A DNA stretch of 64,000 nt from Campylobacter lari subsp. lari (GCF_013372185.1 NZ_CP053830.1:1302001-1366000), one strand, 5' to 3'; numbered from the stretch's first letter, positions 9,036-17,926 are shown. Numbers and translations: made by a program. Notes: generated from the sequence alone by a model not told the origin.

Positions 9036-9763
9036 TATGCCCCCTTAAGTTCTATTTTGTGAAATCTGATTTCTGGCTCATATTTTACTATAAAAAAACT
9101 TTTCTTGTATGCAAAAGTAGCTAAATTTATATATTTTGTATTTTCAAATTCAAAAAAAACATCTTGATGATAATGCCCTTCTATAATAAACCTACTTTCA
9201 TAGTTTTTAATGCGATTTTTAACGATCATATCAAAATTATGAATTTTTCTAACAAGCTGTTTTTTGTTTTGATTTTGTAAAATTTTATTAGTGATTTTTT
9301 GCCCACTAATTTCATTGATGAAATTTAAAAAACAAAGCAAGTAATGATTTCTCAAACTTTTCAAGCAAAATTGTAAAAATGGTTTTAAAAAAATATCTCC
9401 ATGGGCTAATTTTACTAAGGTTTTATCTTGAAATTCACAAAGTAAAGGTTGTTGTTTTATACTAAAAACTTTCACTTTTTTAAAAAATTTAGCTAAATTA
9501 AAATCATGATTTCCTTCTAAATATATTATTTCTATTTTTTTAGCTAATTCTTCTAAAAGTTCTATATAAGGCATTGCAAATTTATGTGTGGCTTTTATCT
9601 CATAAATTAAAAGATCAAAAATATCGCCCATTAAAAAAAGTTGCGTGGTTTGAATTTCATCATTTTTTAAAGCTTGTAAAAATTCCCAAAAACCACACCT
9701 GTTTTCATTTTCATGGGCATCTGCTATAAAAATAGCATTTTCTTTTATAATAATTTCTTGCAA
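9035..9763 (-). CDS. lpxH: metallophosphoesterase, probable UDP-2,3-diacylglucosamine diphosphatase
   Basis: Probable lipid A enzyme that cleaves UDP-2,3-diacylglucosamine to lipid X, the substrate of LpxB. The 242 residues carry the dinuclear metallophosphatase set: DxH at Asp15/His17 (ADAHEN), GDIFD (Asp47), EGNHD (residues 83-87), AHGD, and a C-terminal GHYHQD. Its place beside lpxB, with only greA between, supports this role. LpxH orthologues in this group are divergent and other phosphatases share the motifs, so the substrate is inferred. It ends one base into the cheV start and starts 3 bases after greA. Confidence 0.75.
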   Translation of the reverse strand: MQEIIIKENAIFIADAHENENRCGFWEFLQALKNDEIQTTQLFLMGDIFDLLIYEIKATHKFAMPYIELLEELAKKIEIIYLEGNHDFNLAKFFKKVKVFSIKQQPLLCEFQDKTLVKLAHGDIFLKPFLQFCLKSLRNHYLLCFLNFINEISGQKITNKILQNQNKKQLVRKIHNFDMIVKNRIKNYESRFIIEGHYHQDVFFEFENTKYINLATFAYKKSFFIVKYEPEIRFHKIELKGA

Positions 9764-9766
9764 AAA

Positions 9767-10252
9767 TTAAAATTCCAAAGCTTTATATTCTATAGAAATG
9801 ATTTCAAACTCACTCTCACCCTTTGGCAAACGCACTTTAAAATCATCTCCTTCTTTTTTTCCAAGCATAGCTCTAGCAATAGGCGAATTTATAGAAATAT
9901 AACCTTTTTCTAAATTTCCCTCATTTACTCCAACTATAGTATAAGTGCTTTGTTTTTCACTTTCTAAATCCTCTACTACAACACAAGAACCAAATTTCAC
10001 ACTATCGTGCTCATATGAAGCTGGATCGATGATTTGCGCTCTTGATATTAAATCTCCAAGTTCAGCTATTTTACCTTCTATAAAAGCTTGTTTTTCTCTA
10101 GCTGCGTGATATTCTGCATTTTCTTTTAAATCTCCATGGCTTCTTGCTATATCAATTTCTTCTACAACCTTTGGGCGCTCAACTTTTTTTAAATGTTCTA
10201 ATTCTTTTTCTAATTTTTCATAGCCATATTTGCTCATAGGTTCTTTTTGCAT
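9767..10252 (-). CDS. greA: transcription elongation factor GreA
   Basis: Binds the RNA polymerase secondary channel and stimulates cleavage of backtracked transcripts. The 161-residue protein has the N-terminal coiled-coil finger with the acidic tip ([20 protein letters not shown]) and a C-terminal FKBP-like domain (about 85-158) with YTIVGVNE and [17 protein letters not shown]. It lies 3 bases before the LpxH-like gene and 9 bases after lpxB, within one transcription unit of lipid A and housekeeping genes. Confidence 0.97.
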   Translation of the reverse strand: MQKEPMSKYGYEKLEKELEHLKKVERPKVVEEIDIARSHGDLKENAEYHAAREKQAFIEGKIAELGDLISRAQIIDPASYEHDSVKFGSCVVVEDLESEKQSTYTIVGVNEGNLEKGYISINSPIARAMLGKKEGDDFKVRLPKGESEFEIISIEYKALEF

Positions 10253-10261
10253 TTTATTCCT

Positions 10262-11356
10262 TTAAATTTCATATAATATTTTTGCAAGATTTTTAGCACT
10301 TGCAAATTTTAAATAAGATTTTAAAAAATCAACCTTATCAAAAAACGCCTTATAATCATATTTAATATAAGCTTGATATAAATTTTTTACATTTACTTCA
10401 TTTTGTAAAAATTCAGGATTAAGCTCATTTTTACCTGCAAAATCTAAAAAAATATTTGCAAGGCCTATATGTTTTAATTTCACAAAAAGCTTTGCTATAA
10501 AAATATCTATAGCCTTAGCCTTATAAGCAAGCACAAAAGGAGTTCCAACTAAGGCTGCTTCAAGTGTAGCTGTGCCACTACAAATAAAAGCAAAATCAGC
10601 ATTTTTAAGCACTTTTGGAGTATTGCTTTGAATTTCAAAACCACTAATATCACCATAAAGATCTAATTTTTTTAGATTAAACTCAGGTACACAAAGTATC
10701 TTTTTACCATTAAATTTAGCGCTTAAATCTTTAAAAATAGGCATCAAACGCTTTATCTCGCTTTTTCTTGAACCTGGTAAGAAAGCGATGATTTTTTCAT
10801 CATCTTTTTTTGAAAGTATATTTTTTATATCATCTTCATTTTTAAATTCTTTTATCTCATCTAAGAGCGGATGTCCTACATAAGTGCTTTTACTAAAAAA
10901 TTTATCATCAAAAGGTAAAATAGAAGCTAGCACATCAAAATAACTTTCTATGATGGGAATGCGTCCTTTTTTCCAAGCCCAAACTTGAGGTAATATATAA
11001 TAAATTCTTTTTATTTTAGAATTTGCTTTTTTTAAAGCTTTTGCAAAAGGTATATTAAAAGCTGGGGAATCTATACACAAAATAGCATTTATATTTTTTT
11101 CAAAACTTAAATTTACAAGCTCTTTTATAGCTTTTTTTGCTTTAAAAATAAGTGGTAAAATTTCTATAAAACCCATAGCGCTAAATTCATGTGAGCTATA
11201 AAGTGGTTTAGAATTTAAACTAAATTCTTCGCACAAACTCTCATCATAAATTCCAACTAAATCAAATTCTTTATATTCATCTTTATAAGCTTTTAAAACT
11301 TCTTTTAAATGCAAATTTGCTGATGGCTCTAGAGCACAAACTAAAAAGGTTTTCAT
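10262..11356 (-). CDS. lpxB: lipid-A-disaccharide synthase
   Basis: Joins lipid X and UDP-2,3-diacylglucosamine to form the lipid A disaccharide, a peripheral inner-membrane glycosyltransferase of family GT19. The protein has the LpxB blocks near residues 50-70 ([10 protein letters not shown]), [42 protein letters not shown] and a final [11 protein letters not shown] prefer the ATG at 11356 (364 residues) over the TTG one codon earlier, because AAGG then lies at good spacing. It is the first gene after the cdt terminator and is followed by greA and the LpxH-like gene. Confidence 0.95.
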   Translation of the reverse strand: MKTFLVCALEPSANLHLKEVLKAYKDEYKEFDLVGIYDESLCEEFSLNSKPLYSSHEFSAMGFIEILPLIFKAKKAIKELVNLSFEKNINAILCIDSPAFNIPFAKALKKANSKIKRIYYILPQVWAWKKGRIPIIESYFDVLASILPFDDKFFSKSTYVGHPLLDEIKEFKNEDDIKNILSKKDDEKIIAFLPGSRKSEIKRLMPIFKDLSAKFNGKKILCVPEFNLKKLDLYGDISGFEIQSNTPKVLKNADFAFICSGTATLEAALVGTPFVLAYKAKAIDIFIAKLFVKLKHIGLANIFLDFAGKNELNPEFLQNEVNVKNLYQAYIKYDYKAFFDKVDFLKSYLKFASAKNLAKILYEI

Positions 11357-11412
11357 CAACCTACCTTATATCAATTTTAAAATACATTTTAGCAAATTTT
11401 AACTTAGAGTTT

Positions 11413-11431
11413 AAACCCGTAAAGCGGGTTT
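11413..11431 (-). terminator. probable terminator of the cdt operon
   Basis: A 7-bp perfect stem (AAACCCG / CGGGTTT) with a 5-base loop lies 4 bases beyond the cdtC stop. It is the most GC-rich hairpin in the area. The following minus-strand bases are only moderately T-rich, so efficiency is uncertain. It separates cdtABC from lpxB. Confidence 0.6.
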
Positions 11432-11434
11432 AGT

Positions 11435-12010
11435 TTAATAAAGTGGAGTTGCTTCAACGATAGCAGGAGCAAAGAAAAATAACTCTTTTAATTCTATAGG
11501 CACAGAAGGATTTACGGTACAATCATCTAAGCCAAAGCGATTTTCTATAGGTATATATGCATCATAAAAAGTACTCATACATTTTACCCCGCCTCGTGTC
11601 AAAGACCTAATTTGTACAGCACCATTTGTTGTAGGCATAACAGAAAAAACTGTTTGCATTTGCCCATCTTGTAAATCTTGCTTACAAGATTTTGTCCCAA
11701 AAGTTTTTTCATCCAAAACAGCCAAACACACATCAGCACCTCTAGGATTTATAAACTGCACATAACCAAAAGGACGTTGCACTGCATATCTATCTTTTTT
11801 CTTTAACTCATCACTAAGTATTATTTCTTTTAAAAACCAATTTTGCTCTTCCAATTTATCAGAACTATATCTAAAAGGACTTAGTGAAATTCCTGTTTCT
11901 AAAGACCTTATAGCAAACATAGGAGTGAAGTCTTCCAAATCATCAAAGAAGGTATCAGCTCTTAAAAAACTTAAAATAGTAAAAAATAAAATACAAATTT
12001 TTCTCATCAT
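11435..12010 (-). CDS. cdtC: cytolethal distending toxin subunit C
   Basis: Ricin-B-like lectin subunit that, with CdtA, binds the host cell surface and delivers CdtB. The 191 residues start with a Sec signal peptide (about 1-18, ending FLRA) and form one beta-trefoil domain with blocks such as MFAIRSLETG, YVQFINPRGADVC and VQIRSLTRGGVKC, typical of CdtC. There are four cysteines in the mature part. The start lies right after the cdtB stop with the ribosome site GGAG overlapping that stop codon, so translation is probably coupled. It is the last gene of cdtABC and is followed by a hairpin. Confidence 0.95.
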   Translation of the reverse strand: MMRKICILFFTILSFLRADTFFDDLEDFTPMFAIRSLETGISLSPFRYSSDKLEEQNWFLKEIILSDELKKKDRYAVQRPFGYVQFINPRGADVCLAVLDEKTFGTKSCKQDLQDGQMQTVFSVMPTTNGAVQIRSLTRGGVKCMSTFYDAYIPIENRFGLDDCTVNPSVPIELKELFFFAPAIVEATPLY

Positions 12011-12016
12011 CTTCTC

Positions 12017-12823
12017 CTAAGGTCTTCTAAAATTCACAGGAAAATGATCCGAAGCTAAAAAAGTCCTAAGTCCTGCTACAGCTAAGATTGCAAGAATTCT
12101 AGGCGGATCATATAAAGATGTGGTACTTGAATTTCCTGTAATTGCATAATCAATTGTATTGCCACTTGTTTGCGTAAAAGACGGAGGTGAAACTACGTTA
12201 ATACGCGATCTTAAATCTGGATCAAGTAGGCCTATAAGAGAACCGGGGGTTCTATTAAAATCTCCCATAATCATCCAATTAATATGTGGCATATTTCTAA
12301 AATGCATATCTACAGCACTCACGATAGCCCCTCCATCATTACCACCTCTTGATAAAGCATGGATGCTAAAAAATGCATCATTTCCTATGCGAATTCCTAT
12401 AATAGGTCTTGAAGCCACAGTTGGAGGCGGCAAAACATAAACTTCATCTGCTCTCATTCTACTCACAATAGCCATATTTACGCGATTTGCCCCAACATCA
12501 ACTCTTGAGTAGTATATATAAACTGAATTTGGACGACTTGATGAGCCCAAATTCCATTCATACTCATGAATAGGAATGCCAACTCCCACAGGTTGAACTT
12601 GTCTTGGTGTCATTATAGCGGTACTTGGTAAAACACCTGCTTCTTGAACAGCCAAAATATCCATAGGATTAGCACCAGTTACAAGTTGTCTTATACTAAT
12701 ATTCCACTTACTTTCAGTAGAAGCTGATGCACCTTGTAAATTCCAAGTACCACTATTATAATTTTCTAAAACACCAAATAATAAATTGAAACTTAAAATT
12801 AAAAATATTATTTTTTTCATCAT
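12017..12823 (-). CDS. cdtB: cytolethal distending toxin subunit B (DNase I-like nuclease)
   Basis: Active subunit of the genotoxin; it enters the host nucleus and nicks DNA, arresting the cell cycle in G2. The 268 residues have a signal peptide (about 1-17) and an intact DNase I/phosphodiesterase active site: Glu61 in AVQEAG, His155 in SIHALSRGGNDG, Asp188 and Asn190 in MGDFNR, Asp225 in GNTIDYA, and Asp259-His260 in ASDHFPVNF. The spacing agrees with C. jejuni CdtB (catalytic His near 152 and Asp near 185). The ATG overlaps the cdtA stop by 4 bases (ATGA); a second in-frame ATG follows immediately. The gene appears fully functional. Confidence 0.97.
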   Translation of the reverse strand: MMKKIIFLILSFNLLFGVLENYNSGTWNLQGASASTESKWNISIRQLVTGANPMDILAVQEAGVLPSTAIMTPRQVQPVGVGIPIHEYEWNLGSSSRPNSVYIYYSRVDVGANRVNMAIVSRMRADEVYVLPPPTVASRPIIGIRIGNDAFFSIHALSRGGNDGGAIVSAVDMHFRNMPHINWMIMGDFNRTPGSLIGLLDPDLRSRINVVSPPSFTQTSGNTIDYAITGNSSTTSLYDPPRILAILAVAGLRTFLASDHFPVNFRRP

Positions 12824-13632
12824 TGCTCTCCTGTATAAGCATAAGGTGATATTGTTTGAAAAGCTGGTGCGCTAACACTCCATTGTCTATCTAAATTTTT
12901 TTCTCTTGGTTTTAAACATGAAGTTAAAAAGATACTGTAATAATTAAAATTAAATTCTTCCATCACATTTGAAACCGTTGTTTGTATACATTGTTGAGTG
13001 GCATAATTTTGAATTTGATAAGTACCATTACTCATAGGAAAAAATCTCCAAAATTGCGCATGATTACTTTGATCGCAAGGATAATGAACTATACCATTTC
13101 CATAAGCTGTTAAACAAGTTAAAGTTTTTGCATTTTTAATCATCACAGTATTATTTGGAAATTCAATCAACTGCCAGACCCTCGCATCACCAAAAGCCTT
13201 ACTATTAAATAAACTATAACCCCATATCCAATTACCTGGATTTAAGGCCCAAACTGTTAATGCGGCTCCATTTGGATTCATAATAGTCACAAAATCACTT
13301 ACAAATCCTATGTTTTCATATAAAGCATTTTGAGCAAGCTCGTTATTTGAAGTAAGTCTTGGAAGCGGTCCTTTGATAGAATTATCCCCTTTAAAAGTAT
13401 TTGTAGTAATTATTGGTGGTACAAGTGGTATAGCAGGAAAATGCTTACCTTCTACTAAAGCTGGTATTTTTTGCTTAGCAGGTGGAGTTGGATTTTTACC
13501 TATTTTCAAAGGATCATTATCATTCATCTTACCTAAAGAGCGTCCTAAAGGATTAATTTGTTCTTTAGAAGAACATCCAATAAACAATATCATCAATGCA
13601 CTTAACATCATTATAAATTTAATTTTTTGCAT
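12820..13632 (-). CDS. cdtA: cytolethal distending toxin subunit A (lipoprotein)
   Basis: Surface-binding lectin subunit of the toxin, expected to be anchored in the outer membrane. The 270 residues have a lipoprotein signal (LFIGC, Cys20), a Pro-rich linker (about 45-80), and a beta-trefoil ricin-type lectin domain (about 105-260) with QxW-like repeats: ARVWQL, AQFWRF and DRQWSV. A strong ribosome site AAGGAGG lies just before the ATG. It is the first gene of cdtABC and is divergent from pepT, with 145 bases between them. Confidence 0.95.
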   Translation of the reverse strand: MQKIKFIMMLSALMILFIGCSSKEQINPLGRSLGKMNDNDPLKIGKNPTPPAKQKIPALVEGKHFPAIPLVPPIITTNTFKGDNSIKGPLPRLTSNNELAQNALYENIGFVSDFVTIMNPNGAALTVWALNPGNWIWGYSLFNSKAFGDARVWQLIEFPNNTVMIKNAKTLTCLTAYGNGIVHYPCDQSNHAQFWRFFPMSNGTYQIQNYATQQCIQTTVSNVMEEFNFNYYSIFLTSCLKPREKNLDRQWSVSAPAFQTISPYAYTGEQ

Positions 13633-13656
13633 TTTTCCTCCTTGGTTTTTAATATA

Positions 13657-13662
13657 AGTATA
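13657..13662 (-). promoter_or_regulatory. possible -10 box of cdtABC
   Basis: On the minus strand TATACT follows ATGATAA about 25 bases upstream of the cdtA start. The gap of 145 bases up to pepT must carry the cdt promoter, and this is the best candidate, but the region is A/T-rich and other hexamers could serve. Confidence 0.35.
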
Positions 13663-13741
13663 TTATCATAATTTAAAGTAAATTTTGATAGAAAATATCA
13701 TTTAATTTTTACTTTTATCAAATATTTAAAAAATGAATTGA

Positions 13742-13747
13742 TATAAT
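13742..13747 (+). promoter_or_regulatory. -10 box of pepT
   Basis: TTGATATAAT ends 30 bases upstream of the pepT ATG, matching the typical Campylobacter sigma-70 -10 region. A short TGATA-N5-TATCA dyad lies about 45 bases further upstream. The ribosome site is AAAAGGA. Confidence 0.6.
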
Positions 13748-13777
13748 TTATTAATTTTAATTCTAAAAGGAAAAATC

Positions 13778-15010
13778 ATGGATATTATTCAAAGATTTAT
13801 AAATTACACTAAAATCAACACTACAACAAGCAGAGAAAATGGAGCTAAAGGTATCATGCCATCCAGTCCAAATCAAATGGAGCTTGCAAAGCTACTTGAA
13901 AAAGAGCTACAAGAACTAGGCTTAAAAGATATAAGAAGAAGAGACAATACTATTACTACAGCTCTTTTACCAGCAAACACCCAAAATGCTCCTAAAATAG
14001 CTTTTTTTGCACATTTAGATACAAGTATGGAGCAAATAAATGATACCAAAGCTCAAATTACACATTATAAAGGTGGAGATATTTGTCTAAACAAAGATTT
14101 AAATTTATATCTAAAAGAAGATGAATTTAAAGAACTTAAAAATTATATAAATGATGATATCATCCATACAGATGGCACGAGTTTATTAGGAGCTGATGAT
14201 AAAGCTGCTATTGCTGCTATAATGGATATGTTAGAGTTTTTTGTAAAAAATCCTGATATTAAACATGGAGATATTTATGCTTGTTTTTTACCAGATGAAG
14301 AACAAGGCCTAAGAGGTGCCAAAGCTTTTGATATAAAAGAAATAAATTCAGATTTTGGATATTGTTTAGATTGTTGTGAAATAGGCGAGTTTATATATGA
14401 AAATTGGAACGCAGGTGATTGCGAAGTCGAATTTATAGGCAAATCAGCTCATCCTATGAGTGCTAAAGGAAAACTGATAAATTCTTTAATACTAGCTCAT
14501 AAATTTATATCTATGCTACCAAATGGAGAAGCTCCAGAATATACAGAAAATAAAGAAGGATATTTTTGGGTAAAAGATTTAAAAGGTAATAGTGCTAAAA
14601 CTATATTAAAAATAGATGTTAGAGAATTTGATGATGAAAAATACACTCAAAGAATGCAATTTTTACAAAATTTATGCGATAGTTTTAAAACTCTTTATGG
14701 AGAAGAAAGAATCAATATAAAATTAAGCAATAGATATAAAAATGTATTTAATTCTTTAAAAAGCACGGATTCTTTACCTATAAAACTTGCATTACAAGCT
14801 TATGAAAATTTAAATATAAAAACTAAAATCATCCCTATGCGTGGTGGATATGATGGAGCAGTATTATCTGAAAAAGGATTACCTTGTCCAAATATTTTTA
14901 CAGGAGCACATAATTTTCACTCTATTTATGAATATTTACCAGTAAATTCCTTAAAAGCTGCTAGTAAAGTTATACAAGAAATTATCATACTAGCTGCTAA
15001 AGAAGTTTAA
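13778..15010 (+). CDS. pepT: peptidase T (tripeptide aminopeptidase)
   Basis: Cytoplasmic M20B zinc exopeptidase that removes the N-terminal residue of tripeptides. The 410 residues match PepT length. Metal and catalytic blocks are FFAHLDTS (His and Asp), SLLGADDKAAIA (bridging Asp), LPDEEQG (the two Glu), a downstream CCE, and a C-terminal GAHNFHSIYE with the last His. It stands alone on the plus strand, divergent from cdtA and convergent with the dcuC-like gene, with a 12-bp perfect hairpin at its 3' end. With peptidase E and the dicarboxylate carrier next door it suggests peptide and aspartate use. Confidence 0.93.
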   Translation: MDIIQRFINYTKINTTTSRENGAKGIMPSSPNQMELAKLLEKELQELGLKDIRRRDNTITTALLPANTQNAPKIAFFAHLDTSMEQINDTKAQITHYKGGDICLNKDLNLYLKEDEFKELKNYINDDIIHTDGTSLLGADDKAAIAAIMDMLEFFVKNPDIKHGDIYACFLPDEEQGLRGAKAFDIKEINSDFGYCLDCCEIGEFIYENWNAGDCEVEFIGKSAHPMSAKGKLINSLILAHKFISMLPNGEAPEYTENKEGYFWVKDLKGNSAKTILKIDVREFDDEKYTQRMQFLQNLCDSFKTLYGEERINIKLSNRYKNVFNSLKSTDSLPIKLALQAYENLNIKTKIIPMRGGYDGAVLSEKGLPCPNIFTGAHNFHSIYEYLPVNSLKAASKVIQEIIILAAKEV

Positions 15011-15028
15011 GCTTTTAAGCTTAAACTT
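15003..15028. terminator. convergent hairpin between pepT and the dcuC-like gene
   Basis: A perfect 12-bp stem (AAGTTTAAGCTT against its complement) with a 2-base loop spans the pepT stop codon and reaches the dcuC stop. It is symmetric and placed between two convergent genes, so a bidirectional terminator is likely. The flanking T-tracts are weak on both strands. Confidence 0.55.
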
Positions 15029-16319
15029 ATAATAACACAAAAGCAATCACTACCACTGAAATCACGCATCCTAAAGCTGTTCTTTTGACAATCTCTAAAG
15101 GACTAACCCCAGCAATAGCTGAAACGATAATACAAGCTCCCAAAATAGGAGAAAGATATCTTCCAAGCACAGCAGACATTGCTACAGCTGTACCAAGTTT
15201 AACTTGATCAAACCCAAGATCTTGAGCATGGATTGTTACTGCTTTATTAAACGCCATAGCAGCAGCATCTCCGCTTCCTGTGATCATAGCCATTAAAAAT
15301 GGTATAAAAGTCCCACCAAAACGCACATAATGTTGCTCATTTTTAAGCCATTCTATGATTATATCTATTACCCCACATGCTTTAAGACCAGCCACAAAAA
15401 CACTCGCTGCTATAATAATACCAATGATTTCAGCATAAGATTTTCCCATACCATTGAAAAATTCTTTTGAAATTGTATCAGGCTTACTCCAAGTTACAAC
15501 TATAGCTATAATAGCTCCTAAAAGCATAGCTTCAGCCACGCCTATTTTAGAAGTCCAAGACAAAAATTCATACGCATGCAAAGGACTTGCACCTATTATC
15601 AAAATCGCTAAAGGCACCAAAGGCATTAAAGCGTATAAAATATTGACTTTTTCTATACTTTCTTCTTTTACATTTTGATTTGCTACTTCAAATACTTTAC
15701 CTTTTTGATAATCTTTAAAAATCAAAGCCATAATCATCAAAGAAATCATAACTATCACTCCTGCTGTTAGAGCATTTGGAGTTTGTACCAAGATTATTTC
15801 TTGTATATTTTTACCAGAAATTTCAGAGATTAAAGCTGTATGTGAAACCCCAGGACTTAAAATACCGCCTATAGTTCCACAAAGAACAGTAGCTGCTGCC
15901 ATAGCAGGTTTTATACCCGAAGCCATTAAAAGTGGTATCAAAGTAGCTCCTACTGCAGCCGAACACCCAGCAGCTGAAGGTATAGCAATAGCTATGAAAA
16001 AAGTTACCATAAAAGCAAGTGGAATTAAGAAAAATCCTACATTTTTCAAAGGTGCTGTTAAAAGTTTTACCAAATGCTTATCACATTTTGTAACTTTCAT
16101 CACAAAAGCAAAACCCATACTTGCACAAATTGCTTTAATCAAAGCAGGTTGAACCATAGCGTGAGTAAAAGCACTCAAAGCCTCTGTAGGTTTTAAAGAG
16201 AGCAAACACAAGATAAACCCCACCCCAATCAAAGCTGTTTTAGTTTCTACTTTTTTAATCAGCAAATACACCACAGCAATAACACCTAAAATAGCAATTA
16301 AAAGATATAAAGTTTGCAT
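15027..16319 (-). CDS. dcuC: DcuC-family C4-dicarboxylate carrier
   Basis: Inner-membrane carrier expected to exchange or export C4-dicarboxylates such as succinate, fumarate or aspartate. The 430 residues have about 12 membrane helices and DcuC-like elements: IKKVETKTALIGVGF near the N-terminus, AIPSAAGCSAAVGATLIPLL, GGILSPGVSHTALI, and TGSGDAAAMAFNKAVT in the C-terminal half. It lies 9 bases after the peptidase E gene with AAAGGAAATAA before the ATG, so the two are cotranscribed. Succinate export or aspartate/fumarate exchange would fit release of aspartate by peptidase E. The exact substrate is inferred from the family. Confidence 0.82.
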   Translation of the reverse strand: MQTLYLLIAILGVIAVVYLLIKKVETKTALIGVGFILCLLSLKPTEALSAFTHAMVQPALIKAICASMGFAFVMKVTKCDKHLVKLLTAPLKNVGFFLIPLAFMVTFFIAIAIPSAAGCSAAVGATLIPLLMASGIKPAMAAATVLCGTIGGILSPGVSHTALISEISGKNIQEIILVQTPNALTAGVIVMISLMIMALIFKDYQKGKVFEVANQNVKEESIEKVNILYALMPLVPLAILIIGASPLHAYEFLSWTSKIGVAEAMLLGAIIAIVVTWSKPDTISKEFFNGMGKSYAEIIGIIIAASVFVAGLKACGVIDIIIEWLKNEQHYVRFGGTFIPFLMAMITGSGDAAAMAFNKAVTIHAQDLGFDQVKLGTAVAMSAVLGRYLSPILGACIIVSAIAGVSPLEIVKRTALGCVISVVVIAFVLL

Positions 16320-16328
16320 TTATTTCCT

Positions 16329-17033
16329 TTAAATTTTATATTCACAATTGGTTTTTAAATATTCGATCTCAAAAGGATATTGTATTTTTAAAATATCATG
16401 ATGACCTACGATTTTTAAAACATCTCCTTGCACTTTTAAGGCAGAACCTTCAGGGATGGCATATACTATATCTTTAGGATTAGTGATTAAAAATTCCTCC
16501 AAACGCTCTTCTCTGCTTTCTCCATTATGCCCAGCGATTTTACCACTTATAAAATGTGGATTGATTTGATGTTTAAACACGCCTAAACTATCAAAACTTT
16601 TTGGCATAATTATAGGCATATCATTGGTAGTCATTATGCTTTTTCCTGCTATATTAGATCCTGCACTCCAACCTATATAACAAGCTCCATTTATAATACG
16701 CTCTTTTAACACTTCTAATAAATCATACTCATAAAGCTTAGATAACAACATAAAGCTATTTCCACCACCCACTAAAAAAACCTTAGCATTTAAAATAGCT
16801 TCTTTTTTATCACTAAAATGGTGTAAAGATTTAATATTATCTTTTTTTAAACCATCTTTTACCTTAGCTTCATAAGCATCATAGCTTCTTCTAACACCTG
16901 CATAAGGTATAAAAAGTATGTCCTCATCAATCGCTGTATTTTCTTTTAAAAATGTATCTATAAATTCGATAGTATGGCTTAAATACGGGCTATCTTTATA
17001 GCCAGAAGCACTAAAAAGTAGAAGTTTTGACAT
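16329..17033 (-). CDS. pepE: peptidase E, alpha-aspartyl dipeptidase (family S51)
   Basis: Cytoplasmic serine peptidase that hydrolyses Asp-X dipeptides and releases aspartate. The 234 residues have the S51 nucleophile elbow in YIGWSAGSNIA, the upstream FLVGGGNSFML block, INPHFISGKIAGHNGESREER with the likely catalytic His, and YAIPEGSALKV. The length is normal. It is the first gene of a two-gene unit with the DcuC-type carrier. Its promoter and ribosome site are covered by a perfect 38-bp palindrome that directly abuts the ATG, suggesting specific control. Confidence 0.9.
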   Translation of the reverse strand: MSKLLLFSASGYKDSPYLSHTIEFIDTFLKENTAIDEDILFIPYAGVRRSYDAYEAKVKDGLKKDNIKSLHHFSDKKEAILNAKVFLVGGGNSFMLLSKLYEYDLLEVLKERIINGACYIGWSAGSNIAGKSIMTTNDMPIIMPKSFDSLGVFKHQINPHFISGKIAGHNGESREERLEEFLITNPKDIVYAIPEGSALKVQGDVLKIVGHHDILKIQYPFEIEYLKTNCEYKI

Positions 17034-17070
17034 ATAATACCTTTTATAAAATTTTATAAAAGGTATTATA
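17033..17070. promoter_or_regulatory. perfect 38-bp palindrome over the pepE promoter and ribosome site
   Basis: Two exact 19-base arms meet at position 17051/17052, with the centre TATAAAATTTTATA. On the minus strand the outer part of one arm is the TATAAT box (17065-17070) and the other arm contains AAAAGG, the pepE ribosome site, ending at the A of the ATG. It could be an operator for a dimeric repressor, a hairpin terminating peb3 transcripts, or a structure hiding the ribosome site. Confidence 0.7.
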
Positions 17071-17105
17071 CAAAAATTGTTTTTTAATATAAAAATTATT
17101 TTATA

Positions 17106-17855
17106 TTATTTGTTGTAGCCATATTTTTTAAAAATTTTATAAGCATCGTCAGTTTGTAAGAATTTTATAAAATCTTGTGTTTGTTTATCTGAATCATTTT
17201 TAGCAACCACATTGATAGTTCTATATACTACTAAATCTTTTTCTATACTTACTACATCACCAAAATCAGGATTTGCTTTAACCCAATCACTCCAAGTAAT
17301 CCAAGCATCAGCTTTTTGATCTAAAAATAATTTTCTAGCACCACCGCTATTTGGAGTAAAAGCTACTATATTGTTTCTAAATTTTTTTATTGTATCGATA
17401 TTTTTAGTTCTACCTATCATATCTTCCCAAACACCAGTACCAGAAGTATTACTTTTTCCAGCACCTTCAGGCACAACCACTTTTACATTTTTATTAGCAA
17501 GATCTTTTAAACCTTTGATTTTTAAAGGATTGCCTTTTTGAGTTAGTATAACAGCTTCTCTAAAATATAATGGTTGAATTTTTTTAGGATCAAAACTATC
17601 AAAATCAGTAGCTATTGCTAAAGCTGATTGATCAGAAGCGCCAAATAAAATATCAGCATCTTTTTTAGCTTTTTCAAACCAAGTAGCTTGAGGACCAAAA
17701 TTTACATTTACCTTAACACCGGTTTTATCTTCATATGCTTTAGCAGCTTCTTTTAATGCAAAATGTGGACCACCAGGACCATACATATTAATATCAGCAA
17801 AAGACATGCTAGCAAAAACAGCACAAACACCAAATAAACTTAAAATTTTTTTCAT
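17106..17855 (-). CDS. peb3: PEB3 / AcfC-like periplasmic substrate-binding protein
   Basis: Major exported antigen of Campylobacter related to AcfC, a type II solute-binding protein reported to bind small acidic ligands and to be glycosylated. The 249 residues start with a Sec signal peptide (about 1-20, ending SFA) and then show MYGPGGPHFALKEAAKAYE, FGPQATWFEKAKKDADILFG, VPEGAGKSNTSGTG and WITWSDW, which agree closely with my memory of C. jejuni PEB3. It stands alone between pepE and the divergent surE; no ABC permease is nearby. C. jejuni also has peb3 close to lpxB and surE, so the setting is conserved. Confidence 0.92.
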   Translation of the reverse strand: MKKILSLFGVCAVFASMSFADINMYGPGGPHFALKEAAKAYEDKTGVKVNVNFGPQATWFEKAKKDADILFGASDQSALAIATDFDSFDPKKIQPLYFREAVILTQKGNPLKIKGLKDLANKNVKVVVPEGAGKSNTSGTGVWEDMIGRTKNIDTIKKFRNNIVAFTPNSGGARKLFLDQKADAWITWSDWVKANPDFGDVVSIEKDLVVYRTINVVAKNDSDKQTQDFIKFLQTDDAYKIFKKYGYNK

Positions 17856-17926
17856 TTTTCTTCCTTAAAATAAATTAAAAAAGTAATGATAAAAAATATT
17901 TGCAAATAAATAATTAAAAATATAGA

